From assembly GCA_030063045.1 (NCBI GenBank), contig JAQSEB010000001.1:930001-994000 (forward strand): a DNA stretch of 64,000 bases, in the 5' to 3' direction. Every line of letters begins with the position of its first letter. Within the stretch, counting starts at the first letter, position 1. The position numbers were made by a program, and so were the translations under genes. The notes beneath the pieces were generated by a model. That model saw only the letters and a list, made by a program, of their open reading frames with translations, was not told where the DNA came from and did not search any database. Positions 49,958 to 60,637 of this stretch are shown piece after piece. This DNA is from Pratylenchus scribneri. Taxonomy: Eukaryota; Nematoda; Chromadorea; Rhabditida; Pratylenchidae.

Positions 49958-52432
49958 ATGTCAAGACAAGAAAGAAAATGGAATTTTCTGAAATTGATCA
50001 GCGTCGAACCGGCAATGTTTCTGTTCATGTGTTCGGCATTGGCCAAATTTCCAATATTCCAATCATTGCTCTTTGAAAAGGCATGCCTCAATTCGGGTCG
50101 ATTCACATTGGAAATCTGCCAAAATGTCAGTGCTACTCATGCGGATTATTCACTTCAAAAGGAGGCAAGTAAAATCCAAAAAATTAGCAAATAAATGCTT
50201 TTATTTTAGGCAAATCATTTACTTCTGGCATCTTCACTTTGTCTTCTACTTCCCTCAATTCCGGCGGCACTTATTCTGGGCGAATGTAAGTGTTTAGTTA
50301 AAATTATTTTAATGAATATTTTTTAATAGTTTTCGATTCGTGGAGCATTCGAAATTCATTGCTAATACCACTCGGAGGTAAATTTAATTCATCTTTTCTA
50401 ATAAAATTGTTTTAAATTTAGGCCTTTTTCTTGCCGACATAAATTATATTCTTCAAAGTTTTTGCCTTGATTGCTCAGCATATTGGCTTTTAATTAGTGA
50501 TCTATTCTATGGATTTGCAGGCGGATTCACTTCAATTATTGGTTTAATTACATTTAAATTAAACCAATTAAAAAATTAAATTTAAGGTCTCCTTTTTGCC
50601 TACAGCGTTCGCTCAACTTCTTCATCATTTCGTTCATCCAGAGTAAATTTTTCAAAATTTAAAAATAAATTATTGTTTATTTTTGGTTGCCTTAATGGAA
50701 GGAAGCATGGGATTGGGCGGAATGTGCGGATATATTCTTTCTGGTCAACTCAGACAGTGAGCAAAATTATTTTTTTCTAAATTAATTTATTTTATTCAGG
50801 AAATTTGGCTATTCCTGGGTGTTCATTTTTCTGACAATTATTCACATTTTCGTCTTTTTCTACATTCTTTTATTTGTCCGTGAACTCACTTCACATGCAC
50901 CAATTGAACAAAACCCATCAGCGGAAGTTAGCCAAAATGTTATTGTTGATGAAGAAGGACAGCCCGATTCTGGTTCAGTAGATTCAAATCAAGGTGAAAT
51001 ATTTTAAAAATTAAAATTAAAATCGATAGCACTATCGCATGAAAACACCTCAGATTTTTGTTCAAAATATTATTTTTAGAATAGAAATGTGCATTAAAAT
51101 ATATAAAATTGGGAAACCAAGTCAGAAAAAAATACCTTCCTCCAAGCGGAATCGAACCCGAGACCTAAATTTTACAAAAATGAAGGCCCATCTCCGGTCG
51201 AAAATTTGCAAAAAATATTTTTTGGTCTAAAAAAAGTAAAATAAAATTTATAAAAAATATAAAAGTGGGAATCAAGTCAGAAAAAAATACCTTCCTCCAA
51301 GCGGGTTCGAACCTGAGACCTAAATTTTGCATAAGTGAATGTGTCGAAATTTTTCAAAAAAATTTTAAAATATTTTTTTCAGAAAATCATTCTGCGATGC
51401 AAAATTTATGGAAAATTTGCCAAAAACGTTTTACTGGAATTTTGGACATTTACAATGCAAAACGTGATCCGAATCTACAAAAATGCCTGAACATTGTGCT
51501 TTTGGCATTTGCAGTAAGTCAATCAATCCAATTTATGATCTAATTCCAATTTATTAGATAGAATTGACCAGTTTTTCCGGTTTAATGGACATTCTCTTCT
51601 CCTTTCTTCGATTTCAACTCCAATGGTCCGACCGTGAATATGGATGGTTCAATGGGTTTAGCATCGGCCTGTCCAGTTTCACCGTAATCATCATTTATCC
51701 ACTACTCCAAAAACGAATGGGAATCACGGATGCTCGCCTTGCCCTGTTTGGCCTCATCACCAAAGCATTTAGTGTGTTCTTTTTGGCATTTGCCAAATCA
51801 ACTTGGATAGCCATTCTCTCCATTTTTCCATCCATTTTTGCTCGATTCATTTCAACGGGACTCAGGTTTGATATCAATTCAAACAATATATTGGAATTTA
51901 TAAATAAATTTATCAAAAAAACCACTAAGGTTACTTTAGCCGAATGGGTTAATCTTCAAAAAAATTAGTTCACGAGTTCGAATCCGCTCGGAGACAGATA
52001 ATTTTTTTCGGGCTTGGTTATCAATTTTATACACTTTAACTATTCTAGAATAAATTTTTAAATTAAATACGACCCAAAAACACTACTAAATCATTTTTAC
52101 AGGGCAATGGCCAGTGCCTGCGTCAAACAACAGGAACAGGGTAAATTTTCCCAAAATTTTATTTCAATTTTTCGTCCAAATTTAGGCAAAGTATTTTCGT
52201 TAATTTCGCTGATTGAAGCAGTGGCCTTCCTCCTTGCCTCATTCATTTTCAATGGCATTTATCCGTACACTCTGAATTTCTTTGCCGGCACAATGTTGGT
52301 GGCAATTGTTTTAGCATTGCTCATTCCAATTGGATTACTTATGTAAGAATTACCATTTTGGATCCAAAATAATTCAATTATTTTAGTTATATCGACCTTC
52401 AAGGAATCAATAAAAAAATTATCAACAATTGA
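49958..52432 (+). CDS. SLC46-type major facilitator transporter (PCFT-like)
   Basis: Predicted proton-coupled or organic solute carrier of the SLC46 family; substrate unknown. Twelve exons (49958-50164, 50210-50285, 50330-50377, 50422-50541, 50587-50642, 50686-50756, 50800-50993, 51383-51513, 51558-51865, 52103-52140, 52186-52342, 52387-52432) give 483 aa with about 12 hydrophobic spans. Family features: VEPAMFLFM in TM1, extracellular Cys pairs (EKACLNSGRF, EICQN), the loop-2 block YSVRSTSSSFRSSRVALMEG, LGGMCGYILSGQL, and a hydrophilic central loop near residue 270 (DEEGQPDSGSVDSN). ATG lies one base after TTTTTTAG, a trans-splice-type acceptor. Two introns are unusual: 50165-50209 must use GC-AG (AG|GCAAGT), and 50643-50685 ends in TTTTTG instead of AG. 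Introns 7 and 9 carry three tRNA-derived repeats. Confidence 0.88.
51030..51235 (-). repeat. tRNA-derived SINE-like copy
   Basis: Minus-strand B box GGGTTCGATTCCGC and T-run; first of two tandem copies in SLC46 intron 7. Confidence 0.72.
51236..51382 (-). repeat. tRNA-derived SINE-like copy
   Basis: Minus-strand B box AGGTTCGAACCCGC; same orientation as its neighbour, reaching the intron 7 acceptor. Confidence 0.72.
51925..52085 (+). repeat. tRNA-derived SINE-like copy with A and B boxes
   Basis: A box TAGCCGAATGGGTTAA, B box GAGTTCGAATCCGC, then TTTTTTTCGGGCTTGG and ATTCTAGAATAAA; SLC46 intron 9. Confidence 0.78.
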
Positions 52433-53738
52433 TGAAGTGATCGAAGAATAAAAATTATATTTTTAAATTAATATTTATTATATTTATAACATCTTTTATA
52501 ACCTTTATATTTTTTATTATATTTATTTGTAAAAATGATAGATTTATATTAAAAATGAGTTAAAAAATTAACTATGTATTTAATATAAAAACTATTTTTG
52601 ATATATTTATGTTTGGGGCAAATTGAATGTTTGGGGCAAATTGAATGTTTGGGGCAAATTGAATGTTTGGGGCAAATTGAATGTTTGGGGCAAATTGAAT
52701 GTTTGGGGCAAATTGAATGTTTGGGGCAAAATGAATGTTTGGGGCAAAATGAATGTTTGGGGCAAAATGAATGTTTGGGGCAAAATGAATGTTTAGGGCA
52801 AAATGAATGTTTGGGGCAAAATGAATGTTTGGGGCAAAATGAATGTTTAGGGCAAAATGAATGTTTGGGGCAAAATGAATGTTTGGGGCAAATTGAATGT
52901 TTGGGGCAAATTGAATGTTTAGGGCAAATTGAATGTTTGGGGCAAATTGAATGTTTGGGGCAAAATGAATGTTTGGGGCAAAATGAATGTTTGGGGCAAA
53001 TTGAATGTTTAGGGCAAATTGAATGTTTGGGGCAAATTGAATGTTTGGGGCAAAATGAATGTTTGGGGCAAAATGAATGTTTAGGGCAAATTGAATGTTT
53101 GGGGCAAATTGAATGTTTGGGGCAAATTGAATGTTTGGGGCAAAATGAATGTTTGGGGCAAATTGAATGTTGGGGCAAATTGAATGTTTGGGTCAAATTG
53201 AATGTTGGGGCAAATTGAATGTTTGGGTCAAATTGAATGTTTGGGGCAAATTGAATGTTTGGGGCAAATTGAATGTTGGGGCAAAATGAATGTTTGGGGC
53301 AAAATGAATGTTTAGGGCAAATTGAATGTTTGGGCAAAATGAATGTTTGGGGCAAATTGAATGTTGGGGCAAATTGAATGTTTGGGGCAAATTGAATGTT
53401 TGGGCAAAATGAATGTTTGGGGCAAAATGAATGTTTGGGGCAAAATGAATGTTTGGGGCAAATTGAATGTTGGGGCAAATAGGCGGAATTATATTTGGGG
53501 CAATAAATGTTTAGGGCAAATAGACAGAATTAAAATGTTATTCAAAAATTTTCAGGCCTCTCCCATGCTCAGATTTTGAAAAATTAAAAACGCAAAGAAA
53601 CCCAGACTTGAATTTTTTATGTTATATATTTAATAATATTTAATCCAAAATTTTCAAACTTATCCAACAAACCGATTTTGGAAAATACCCCAAGATATAA
53701 TTAGAATTAAAATGTGAGGAATTAAACATTTTTATCAA
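52433..53738. other. Convergent 3' region, SLC46 / OCRL-like, dominated by a minisatellite
   Basis: Apart from the 18-bp array it holds AT-rich 3' flanks. The 200 bp between the array and the phosphatase stop show no RhoGAP-like reading frame. Confidence 0.6.
52609..53520. repeat. 18-bp minisatellite, about 48 copies
   Basis: Unit TTTGGGGCAAATTGAATG with a frequent AATTG/AATG switch and rare TTTAGGG copies. 17-bp and GGTCAAA variants cluster in the last 350 bp. The tail picks up AGGCGGAATTATA, the core of the arrays at 24.7 and 35 kb. Because 18 is a multiple of 3 and the unit lacks stops in several frames, both strands show long open frames (hexapeptide repeats such as GQIECL or CPKHSF); I treat them as non-coding. 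Confidence 0.97.
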
Positions 53739-56700
53739 TCAAAATTGAATTAAATCTTCTACATTTCTCCGATATTTTGCATTAATAACAATAAAATAAT
53801 CTCGTCCACTGGTCAAATGTATAATTAAAATTGAATTCAATTCAGTCTCGCCAGATTGTATATTGCAAATTTTCTCATCAAAAACCAAAATTTGGAGAGT
53901 CACTTCAACGGTTGCACTAAAATAATTTGTAATTAATAAAATAAATTTTTTCACTCACCCAATGTCCAAAAACGAAGAAGTTGGAGTGATCTAAATTAAT
54001 TTAAAAATAAATTCTTGAGAAATTTAATGAAAAACCAACCGTAAGCCATTTTTCATGCTCTCCTTTCTCCGGATTTGCTGTTTTAAAATTGAAATGGGTT
54101 GGCGTTTGTCCAGTGTTTTTGATGGAGAGAACAACGACCGAGGGCTAAAAATAAAATTAAATAATATTAAAAAAAATCAATGAATGAATTAAATTTAATT
54201 ACCTGATCAAAGTAAACTGTGCCAAAGTCGAACTAAAATAAATTTAAAATAACCAAATAATGCAAAATTCCAATCCCACCTCTGTTTTCGACAATGTAAT
54301 TTGAGGCAACAATTCATTTTGGCGTTTGTCAAGTTCTCGTAGAAGCTAAAAAAATCCGAAAAGTTTTAAAAATGCCGAAAAGATTATAATAGTTCATTGG
54401 TAGTGGTTTGACCTAGCCCCCAAATATTATATTCAATCGATAGATCTTATTAAAATTCATCATTTGTTTATATTTTGACTTGAGTGTTTAACCAATTCTA
54501 AACATGGTTTTAAACCAAAAATTTCAATGTTTTTTTTTGGCAAATTAAATTCAATAAAATGAATAAACCTGTTCATAAATGGCATTCCTCTTTTTCTTAT
54601 CAATTTTCTTGGCACTCAATATAAAATGACTTAGCACGGGTTTATGGTCACTGAATAAAACTAAAATTGCAAAAAATTTATTAATCAATTTAATAAAATA
54701 TTTTTTTACCTTTCTCTGAGCTTGTATAAGTGATTTGTTCAATTTTTACATTCTTATCCCGTATCCAATACAAAATTCGGTCACACCAAGCGGGTATTCG
54801 TCTCTTCTCACTGCTGTCCCAATTTTGGGTGCCCGGATCGAATTTGTATGTTGGCTTAAAGCCGGGTTGTTGTTCAAAAAAGCCATTGAATGCCACCCTG
54901 AGCCGTTGTTGTTCTTTCAACTAAAATTTAAAATAATAAATATAAAATGGTTAATTTTGAATGGTTTAATTTGCCGAAAAATAGTAAAAAATGCCAAAAA
55001 AAAAATTATAATGGTTTGAGATTTGTCCTCCATATTCACAAGCCAAAAGCCATATACTCAATTGGATAGAGTCATTGAATGGATAATTTGTTTGGGTTTA
55101 GTCCAAAATTAAAGGGTATTAAACCGGCTTCAACCAATTTTAAAATTTATTTAAAAAACATCAAAAAAATCACTGCCGCCACCGGAAATCGAACCGTCGA
55201 CCCGATGAGGAGAAACTTGGAAGCTTAACCAACTGAGCTAACTCGGTCCTTGCTTGACCCATGCAAAAACTTATCCAAATTCGCCTCGAAATTTATCGAT
55301 TGGTTAAAGGTTAATTGGTTTTGGCTTTTGGGATAAACCATTACACTAAACCGTTTATAATTTTCCCTAATTTCAATGTTTTTAAGGCGATTTTAAATTA
55401 CTCTTTCCAGGTATTTTCAATGATTTTTTCGGCAAATTTAAGTATTTTCCCAATTTAAAATGAATGAATTTTACCTGGTCAAAATAAAATAACTGGGCAA
55501 ATTTTTGCTCTTGAATTTGTCTGATAACTTCTTCATAACTCAAAGGTGCATCCAGCCTATAGTTCAGGTCGCCCAACCAAATCACGGCATCATGGTCGAA
55601 AATGCCAAAACCATTGTTGAATCGCATTTGAGAAATAAGTCGAAAATCCTTTAAAACAATATAAAAATATTTTTGGGTTTAATAAATCCAAAACCTGATT
55701 CCTTTTATTCAATTCATTTCCGGCCGCCAAATGCGAATTAATGAAACAAATGAGCGTATCATTCAGTCGAAGGCTAATCCCGACGCCACCTTTGTTCCCC
55801 AGATTGAAGAATCCGGTTGGAATTGAAGAGATGAAAGCATCGGAAATGGACACGGAAATTCCTTTTCGACAAAATACGGCCATGAATATTCCAATTAGGC
55901 GGATTGATTCGACCTAAATTTATTTAATTAAATATTTATTTTGGATGGAACGGACCAACTTGGCACAATTTAAAATAACTAATCAGGAACTGAACCATTT
56001 TTATGATTTTGGTATCAAATTAAAGAGCAGACTTTTGGCTATCTAAAGAAATTAATTTTATTTAAATTGGTTCAGAATTGATAGAGTTATGACCAAAAAA
56101 CCGCTCAAAATTTGGCAAATCCAAAGTAAAGAGAATTTTCGGTGGTTTTTTGGGCATAACTCCATCAATTCTGAACCAATTTAAATAAAATTAATATTGC
56201 TTGATAGACAAAAGTCTGCTCTTTAATTTGATACTAAAATAACCAAAATTGGATCAGTTCTATTTGAAAGGCGCCAAGTTGGAGGCGTATCAATGTAAAA
56301 AAAACTAACCAATCTGAATGTGTTCGGCAAATTGTGTTGAAGAGTGAAAAGCCATTCATTCTCTTTTACTGCATTGTCCACAACGTAACTGCCCAAATTC
56401 AGGTCCATTTCTTGAAGTCTAAAACAAATAAAAATGAATTAAAATGTGAACCCCCCGTTACCCAATCACAATCAAATCGGGCGGAGAATTTCGGTCAATG
56501 TGGAGCCAATCACGCAAATTTGTGGGCGGTGATCTTCCATTTACTTAATTTGAATATTAAAATTAAATTTTTAAATGAATTTACCGTTGAAAGTAGTCAC
56601 AAATAATTTCAAAGGAGTAAAAGAACAGAAGCTTAAAATTTTTCTTGATTTATTTAATTCATTTATTTTAGTATAAACCTTTCTTCATGGGAATAGAGTA

Positions 56701-56821
56701 AATCGTCAATGAAGAGTTCATCCTTTGCCAAATTTGCAAAACTTTTCACCGCATTATTATTGTTATTCATGGTCGGCCTTTTCGTTGAGCCATTTAAATT
56801 TGGAGTCGAATAAAAAGTCAT
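53739..56821 (-). CDS. OCRL: Inositol polyphosphate 5-phosphatase, OCRL/INPP5B type, without RhoGAP domain
   Basis: Removes the 5-phosphate of PI(4,5)P2 on endosomes and Golgi. Thirteen exons (56679-56821, 56585-56631, 56462-56543, 56310-56418, 55695-55913, 55475-55648, 54710-54920, 54569-54660, 54280-54345, 54203-54232, 54040-54144, 53959-53990, 53739-53916) total 1488 bases, 495 aa. Catalytic motifs are complete: FVTTFNVNGRSPP, GLQEMDL, GNKGGVGISLRL, NSHLAAG, WLGDLNYR, KPTYKFDPGTQNWDSSEKRR, PAWCDRIL and SDHKPV. An ASH-type beta domain follows (FDFGTVYFDQPSVVVLSIKN). The protein stops soon after, at NVEDLIQF, where OCRL and INPP5B continue into a RhoGAP-like domain; the N-terminal PH domain is also absent. 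ATG lies 4 bp after TTATTAG. It begins 122 bp after the SEC10 stop, suggesting an operon. Confidence 0.93.
54350..54560. repeat. Family D GTTTA-rich repeat
   Basis: ATCCGAAAAGTTTTAAAAATG, GCCGAAAAGATTATAATAG; OCRL-like intron 54346-54568. Confidence 0.6.
54960..55420. repeat. Family D GTTTA-rich repeat containing a tRNA-like module
   Basis: GCCGAAAAATAGTAAAAAATG at the left, an inverted counterpart (AACCATTACACTAAACCG) at the right; a tRNA-like unit sits in the middle. OCRL-like intron 54921-55474. Confidence 0.6.
55165..55262 (-). repeat. tRNA-like module (A and B boxes), minus strand
   Basis: On the minus strand GGACCGAGTTAGCTCAGTTG, then TCCAAGTTTCTCCTCATCGG and the B box GACGGTTCGATTTCC. 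The 5' GGACCGA does not pair with the 3' GGTGGCGGCA, so this is not a working tRNA gene but a tRNA-derived unit. Confidence 0.75.
55975..56262. repeat. Family B palindromic element
   Basis: ATCAAATTAAAGAGCAGAC left, AAAAGTCTGCTCTTTAATTT right; OCRL-like intron 55914-56309. Inner pair ATGACCAAAAAACCGC / GGTTTTTTGGGCATAAC. Confidence 0.83.
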
Positions 56822-56943
56822 CTATCTAATAAATTAATTCATAATTGTCAAAATAATATAAAAATATTCTCATCTTCTTTCAATAAAAGAATAAAAATAA
56901 TAATCAATTAAATATAAATTTTTATCACAGTTTTAAAATGAAA
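56822..56943 (-). promoter_or_regulatory. SEC10 / OCRL-like intercistronic spacer
   Basis: 122 bp of AT-rich sequence between the SEC10 stop and the OCRL-like ATG. An acceptor (TTATTAG, AG at 56826-56827) lies 4 bp before the ATG with no upstream coding donor. Consistent with an operon spacer and downstream trans-splicing. Confidence 0.6.
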
Positions 56944-59900
56944 TTAATAAATATTCAAAAATAATTTTGCAGATTTATAATCATTTCTGAGTTGAATGAA
57001 TTGTTGAATCAGTTGACGGTCGATGTTTTTCTTAAAATTATTTATAAATTTAAATAAATAAAAAATAATTAATTTACCAAAAGTTGTGAATTATTGCATG
57101 CGGCTTGCAGATTCTCCGGCACAACAACCAATAAATTTGCCAATGCATGAAGACTGTCGAATTTTTTCTCAATTTCTGGGCATCCCCAAGTGCTTATGCA
57201 TTTCCTAAATTTATTTAAAACTCAATTTAATTACCAATAAAAATTACTTGTATCCATTTAAATCACAAAGAAGCAACATTGCGCCGGCCAAATTGTAGCC
57301 AAATGAAAGAATGTGGGCGAGAATTGCGGAATAAAGATGTTCGCCCAGTTCCAACAAAATCACTTGTAAATTTCCTCCATCCACGCAATCCTTGATGCCA
57401 CTTTTCTCCGTATTTTGCACAACTTTGTTCAAATATTTGATGACCATTGAGCAGGCCTTAAATAAATAATAATTAATTTTATTTAATGGATATTTGTCGG
57501 AAAACTAAAAATTAGCGGAAAAGAATACAATAAACCAAATAATTAAAATGGTTTAAGGGTTTATCCCACATTCAGATTTTATTTAAAAAAACATTCGCCG
57601 CCACTGGGTATCGAACCATCGATCCGATGAGGAGTGACTTGGATACTTAACCGACTGAGCTATTCGACCCTTGCTCAAACGCAAGTAAAAATATAATCAA
57701 ATTATGCGTCTCGGATGAGAACTATCAATTGCTATTAATTTTATGGGTTTAAGTTAAACCACTGAACCATAATCTTTTTTTAATTTTCAATGTTTTTTCA
57801 TCAATTAAATTTCTTTTTATAATTGAATAAATTTGGCTTACATTTGAACAAATTGTGCTCATTTCATAATTATTCTCTTCCGGCTTAAAATCACTCTTCT
57901 TTTGATTTGTGTTCAAAATATATTTCACATAGGCAATTATTGCATTCAGCTGTCGACGAACACCCAAATTTATTCTCTCCTCCACATTCCTCAAAGTTTG
58001 ATCCCTTTTCTTCAGCAGCGAATCCTCGATGGAGGTTTCCCTTTAAAATTAAAATTATTTTTGACTAAATTAAATTTATACCGAATTTCTGGAATAATTG
58101 AAGGGTCATCGAAAAGTTTAGCAAATAAATGGGTAATGGCGGAACTTTGCTGGATTACTTTGAAAAAATTGGCCGATGGTTGTGTTTTTGGTTCGGACAA
58201 TGGAATGCAGGCCAAACCCAGGTCAATTGCATATTCCACGTGTTCAGTGTAGAGGAATTTGAGGAGCATATCATAGAAAATTGTAATCAGTTCAAGTGAT
58301 TCTGGCTTTTTACAGAGCTAAAAAATGTAGGGAAAATTAATGGAAAATTGTTGATATTTTGAAAAGTTATAAACGGTTAGGAAGTTTATCCTAAAAAGCT
58401 TATACTCATTTGATAATGTTTTGGCTTTGTTTTACCAAATATAGTTTTGAAACCATCAAACCAAAATCGGTTTAAAGAAACCATTTAATACCTTTAATTC
58501 CGAGCAATTCACTACAGATTTTTTCAATGAGTCTAGACCAGCTCTATCCAATAGGGAATAGGATATAAGGTTTGTGAATGTAGGATTAGATCCGTAAACC
58601 ATTATATTTTTTTCGGCACTTTTAATCTTTAGAAAATTAAATAATAGATAAAATACAAACCGTTGTGCATCGGATGAACGCATTTTTGACTTCTTGCAAA
58701 ATATTAATTGCAATAATTTCGGACAAAAATGTTTCACCGCCAAAATCTTCCGCATTAAGAAGGCGAGTTTTTAAATCTTGAAGGCTATTAATAATCGATA
58801 ATAAATTTAATTTAATTAAAATGAATATTTTTACCCTGTTGAAAGAATATTCCTCTTTTGATGATTTTTGGACTCATAAAATTTCCTCAATATTAATGCG
58901 CATTTGTCCGCAATGTATTTGTGCTCAATTTTTGGGTAAGTGACCAAATATGGACCAAATATTGATTGACTCAGCGTTGGAAGGAATTGTGGATCAATTG
59001 AATTGGAGCGGAATTTTTCTTGCAATGCACTTTCCAATTTTAATGTCCTGAATTATTTTTATTGATTTTATTATTGATTTTTAAATATTTTACTTTGAAT
59101 AAAGTTCAAATAAATTTGTCAAATACAATTCGGGACTGCCTTTTGTTTCTTCCAACGTGGCGACAACCATTTCCTAAAATTAATTGAAAATTTTTTATAA
59201 TTTTTCCTAGCAATATTTTAATAGCGTAGTGGTAAAACCTCCCACTTTTGCAATATTTATGTCTCGGGTTCTAATCCGCTCAGAGGAAGTTATTTTTTTG
59301 CGGACTTGATCGTCATTTTTAGCATTTTTTTATGTTCTAAGGTACACTTCTAAATGAAATAAACAAAAAACGAGGTCCGAAACATACTAATTTTACTAAA
59401 TTAAATTATTATTCAAAGTAAAACCTGTAATTTCCCATGGAATACATTCAAAAGCAGCTTTGAAATAACAAAATGGGAACTTGGAAATATTTCCTCAATA
59501 ATTGGTTTGGACTTTTCGCACAATTTCAAAATATCATTGAACACATTTTCACTTCTTGGTCCCGCATTTTGGATTCGTTCAACAAATGCATCGGCGCAAC
59601 GAGAAAATCCTCAAAAAAATGATTTATCATTTATGGAAAAAAAATGAAACCTTTAAATTCGGAAAGAATTTGAGCAATTTCTTTCATCCTTTTCCGGTCA
59701 TGTGAACGAATAAATTCTTCAATAAGCAATTCTTCAATTTCATCGTATTTATGTGAAATTCGCATTTGAACTGCGTGGAATTTTTCCTTGTCCAATTCTT
59801 GGGCAATTGAAGCCAATTTTGTGATAATTTCGGCCGATTCAAGCAGCTAAATTGTTCAATTATTAAATTTAAATTAATTCTACAGAAAATTACTCTATCT

Positions 59901-60637
59901 GGGTCGGTGAAAACTTGTGAATTCAATGGTTGTTCAGCCAAAAATTCATCAAAATGTCGCATCAATGATAAAGCATCGAATGCTCGGGCACGTGGTTCAT
60001 GGACCTAAAAATTAAATTAATAAATATTAAATTTTAAAAAAAACGAACGCTTTCCAGCTGATCGCCCAAATGCACGACCTTAGCTGCCACATTTTGCATT
60101 GTAAAATCCAATTGCTGAATTTAAATATTAATTTATTTTATTATTTATTTTTCGGAAACCTTCAATCTTTCTCCGCATTCTCCATTTTTGTCATGCAATC
60201 TTTGCAATGAATCCAAATAATTTGTTTTATCACGTTGTTGCTGTTGCTCCAATGTGTTAAGTTTACTCTACAAAACAAAAATTAAATGAGGATTTCATGG
60301 TTTTATTAATATTTTTATTTAAATTTATCCTCTGCACAAATGTGAATAAATAATATTTAATGATCTCCCACCCAAAATTATATCAAATTTAAATAAATTA
60401 CTTGGAATTGATCAGAGAGTAATTGGAGTGAGCCAATTTCTTCTTCGAATTTATTCTTTAAATATGCGGCATCCACCAATTCCTTCCCACTACCACTGCT
60501 CATTCGCCATGCCAACCGTTCCACAAAATCAATCACATCAAATGGATCCTTTACATTGTTTTTATTAATTAAATAATTTATATTTTTACCTGTTCCAAGT
60601 CCTGAATGTACGTTGCAAAATAAGGTTGTTGACTCAT
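56944..60637 (-). CDS. sec-10: SEC10 / EXOC5, exocyst subunit
   Basis: Exocyst subunit that tethers secretory vesicles at the plasma membrane. Fifteen exons from ATG 60637 to TAA 56944 join in frame to about 711 aa; human EXOC5 is about 708. N-terminal landmarks: DPFDVIDFVERLAWRMSSG, a coiled coil (SKLNTLEQQQQRDKTNYLDS) and VAAKVVHLGDQLESV then RARAFDALSLMRHFDEFL, all matching the Sec10 N-terminal block. The C-terminal two thirds are helical (HKYDEIEELLIEEFIRSHDR, LVTYPKIEHKYIADKC, ELGEHLYSAILAHILSFGYN) and end RNDYKSAKLFLNIY, near the usual Sec10 terminus. No unusual gaps. Upstream member of an operon-like pair with the OCRL-like phosphatase, itself a membrane-traffic enzyme. Introns hold family D repeats and tRNA-derived units. 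Confidence 0.95.
57495..57800. repeat. Family D GTTTA-rich repeat containing a tRNA-like module
   Basis: GGTTTAAGGGTTTATCCCA left and GGTTTAAGTTAAACCACTG right of the tRNA-like unit; SEC10 intron. Same composite layout as at 55 kb. Confidence 0.6.
57588..57675 (-). repeat. tRNA-like module, minus strand
   Basis: Minus strand GGGTCGAATAGCTCAGTCGG, B box GATGGTTCGATACCC; the internal TCCAAGTCACTCCTCATCGG matches the 55.2-kb module closely. Acceptor-stem pairing fails. Confidence 0.75.
58345..58630. repeat. Family D GTTTA-rich repeat
   Basis: GGTTAGGAAGTTTATCC left; inverted counterpart GATTAGATCCGTAAACC right; SEC10 intron. Confidence 0.55.
59209..59400 (+). repeat. tRNA-derived SINE-like copy with A and B boxes
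   Basis: A box TAGCGTAGTGGTAAAACC, B box GGGTTCTAATCCGC, T-run, then a tail with GTTCTAAGGTACACTTC; SEC10 intron, antisense to the gene. Confidence 0.8.

Noticed and set aside
52549..53478. Long open frames on both strands of the 18-bp array as Cys-rich repeat proteins
   Set aside because: A stop-free 18-bp unit produces them automatically on both strands; no splice partners, domain or convincing start context.
55165..55262. A tRNA gene on the minus strand
   Set aside because: A and B boxes are good but the acceptor stem does not pair; a close copy with the same fault lies at 57.6 kb.
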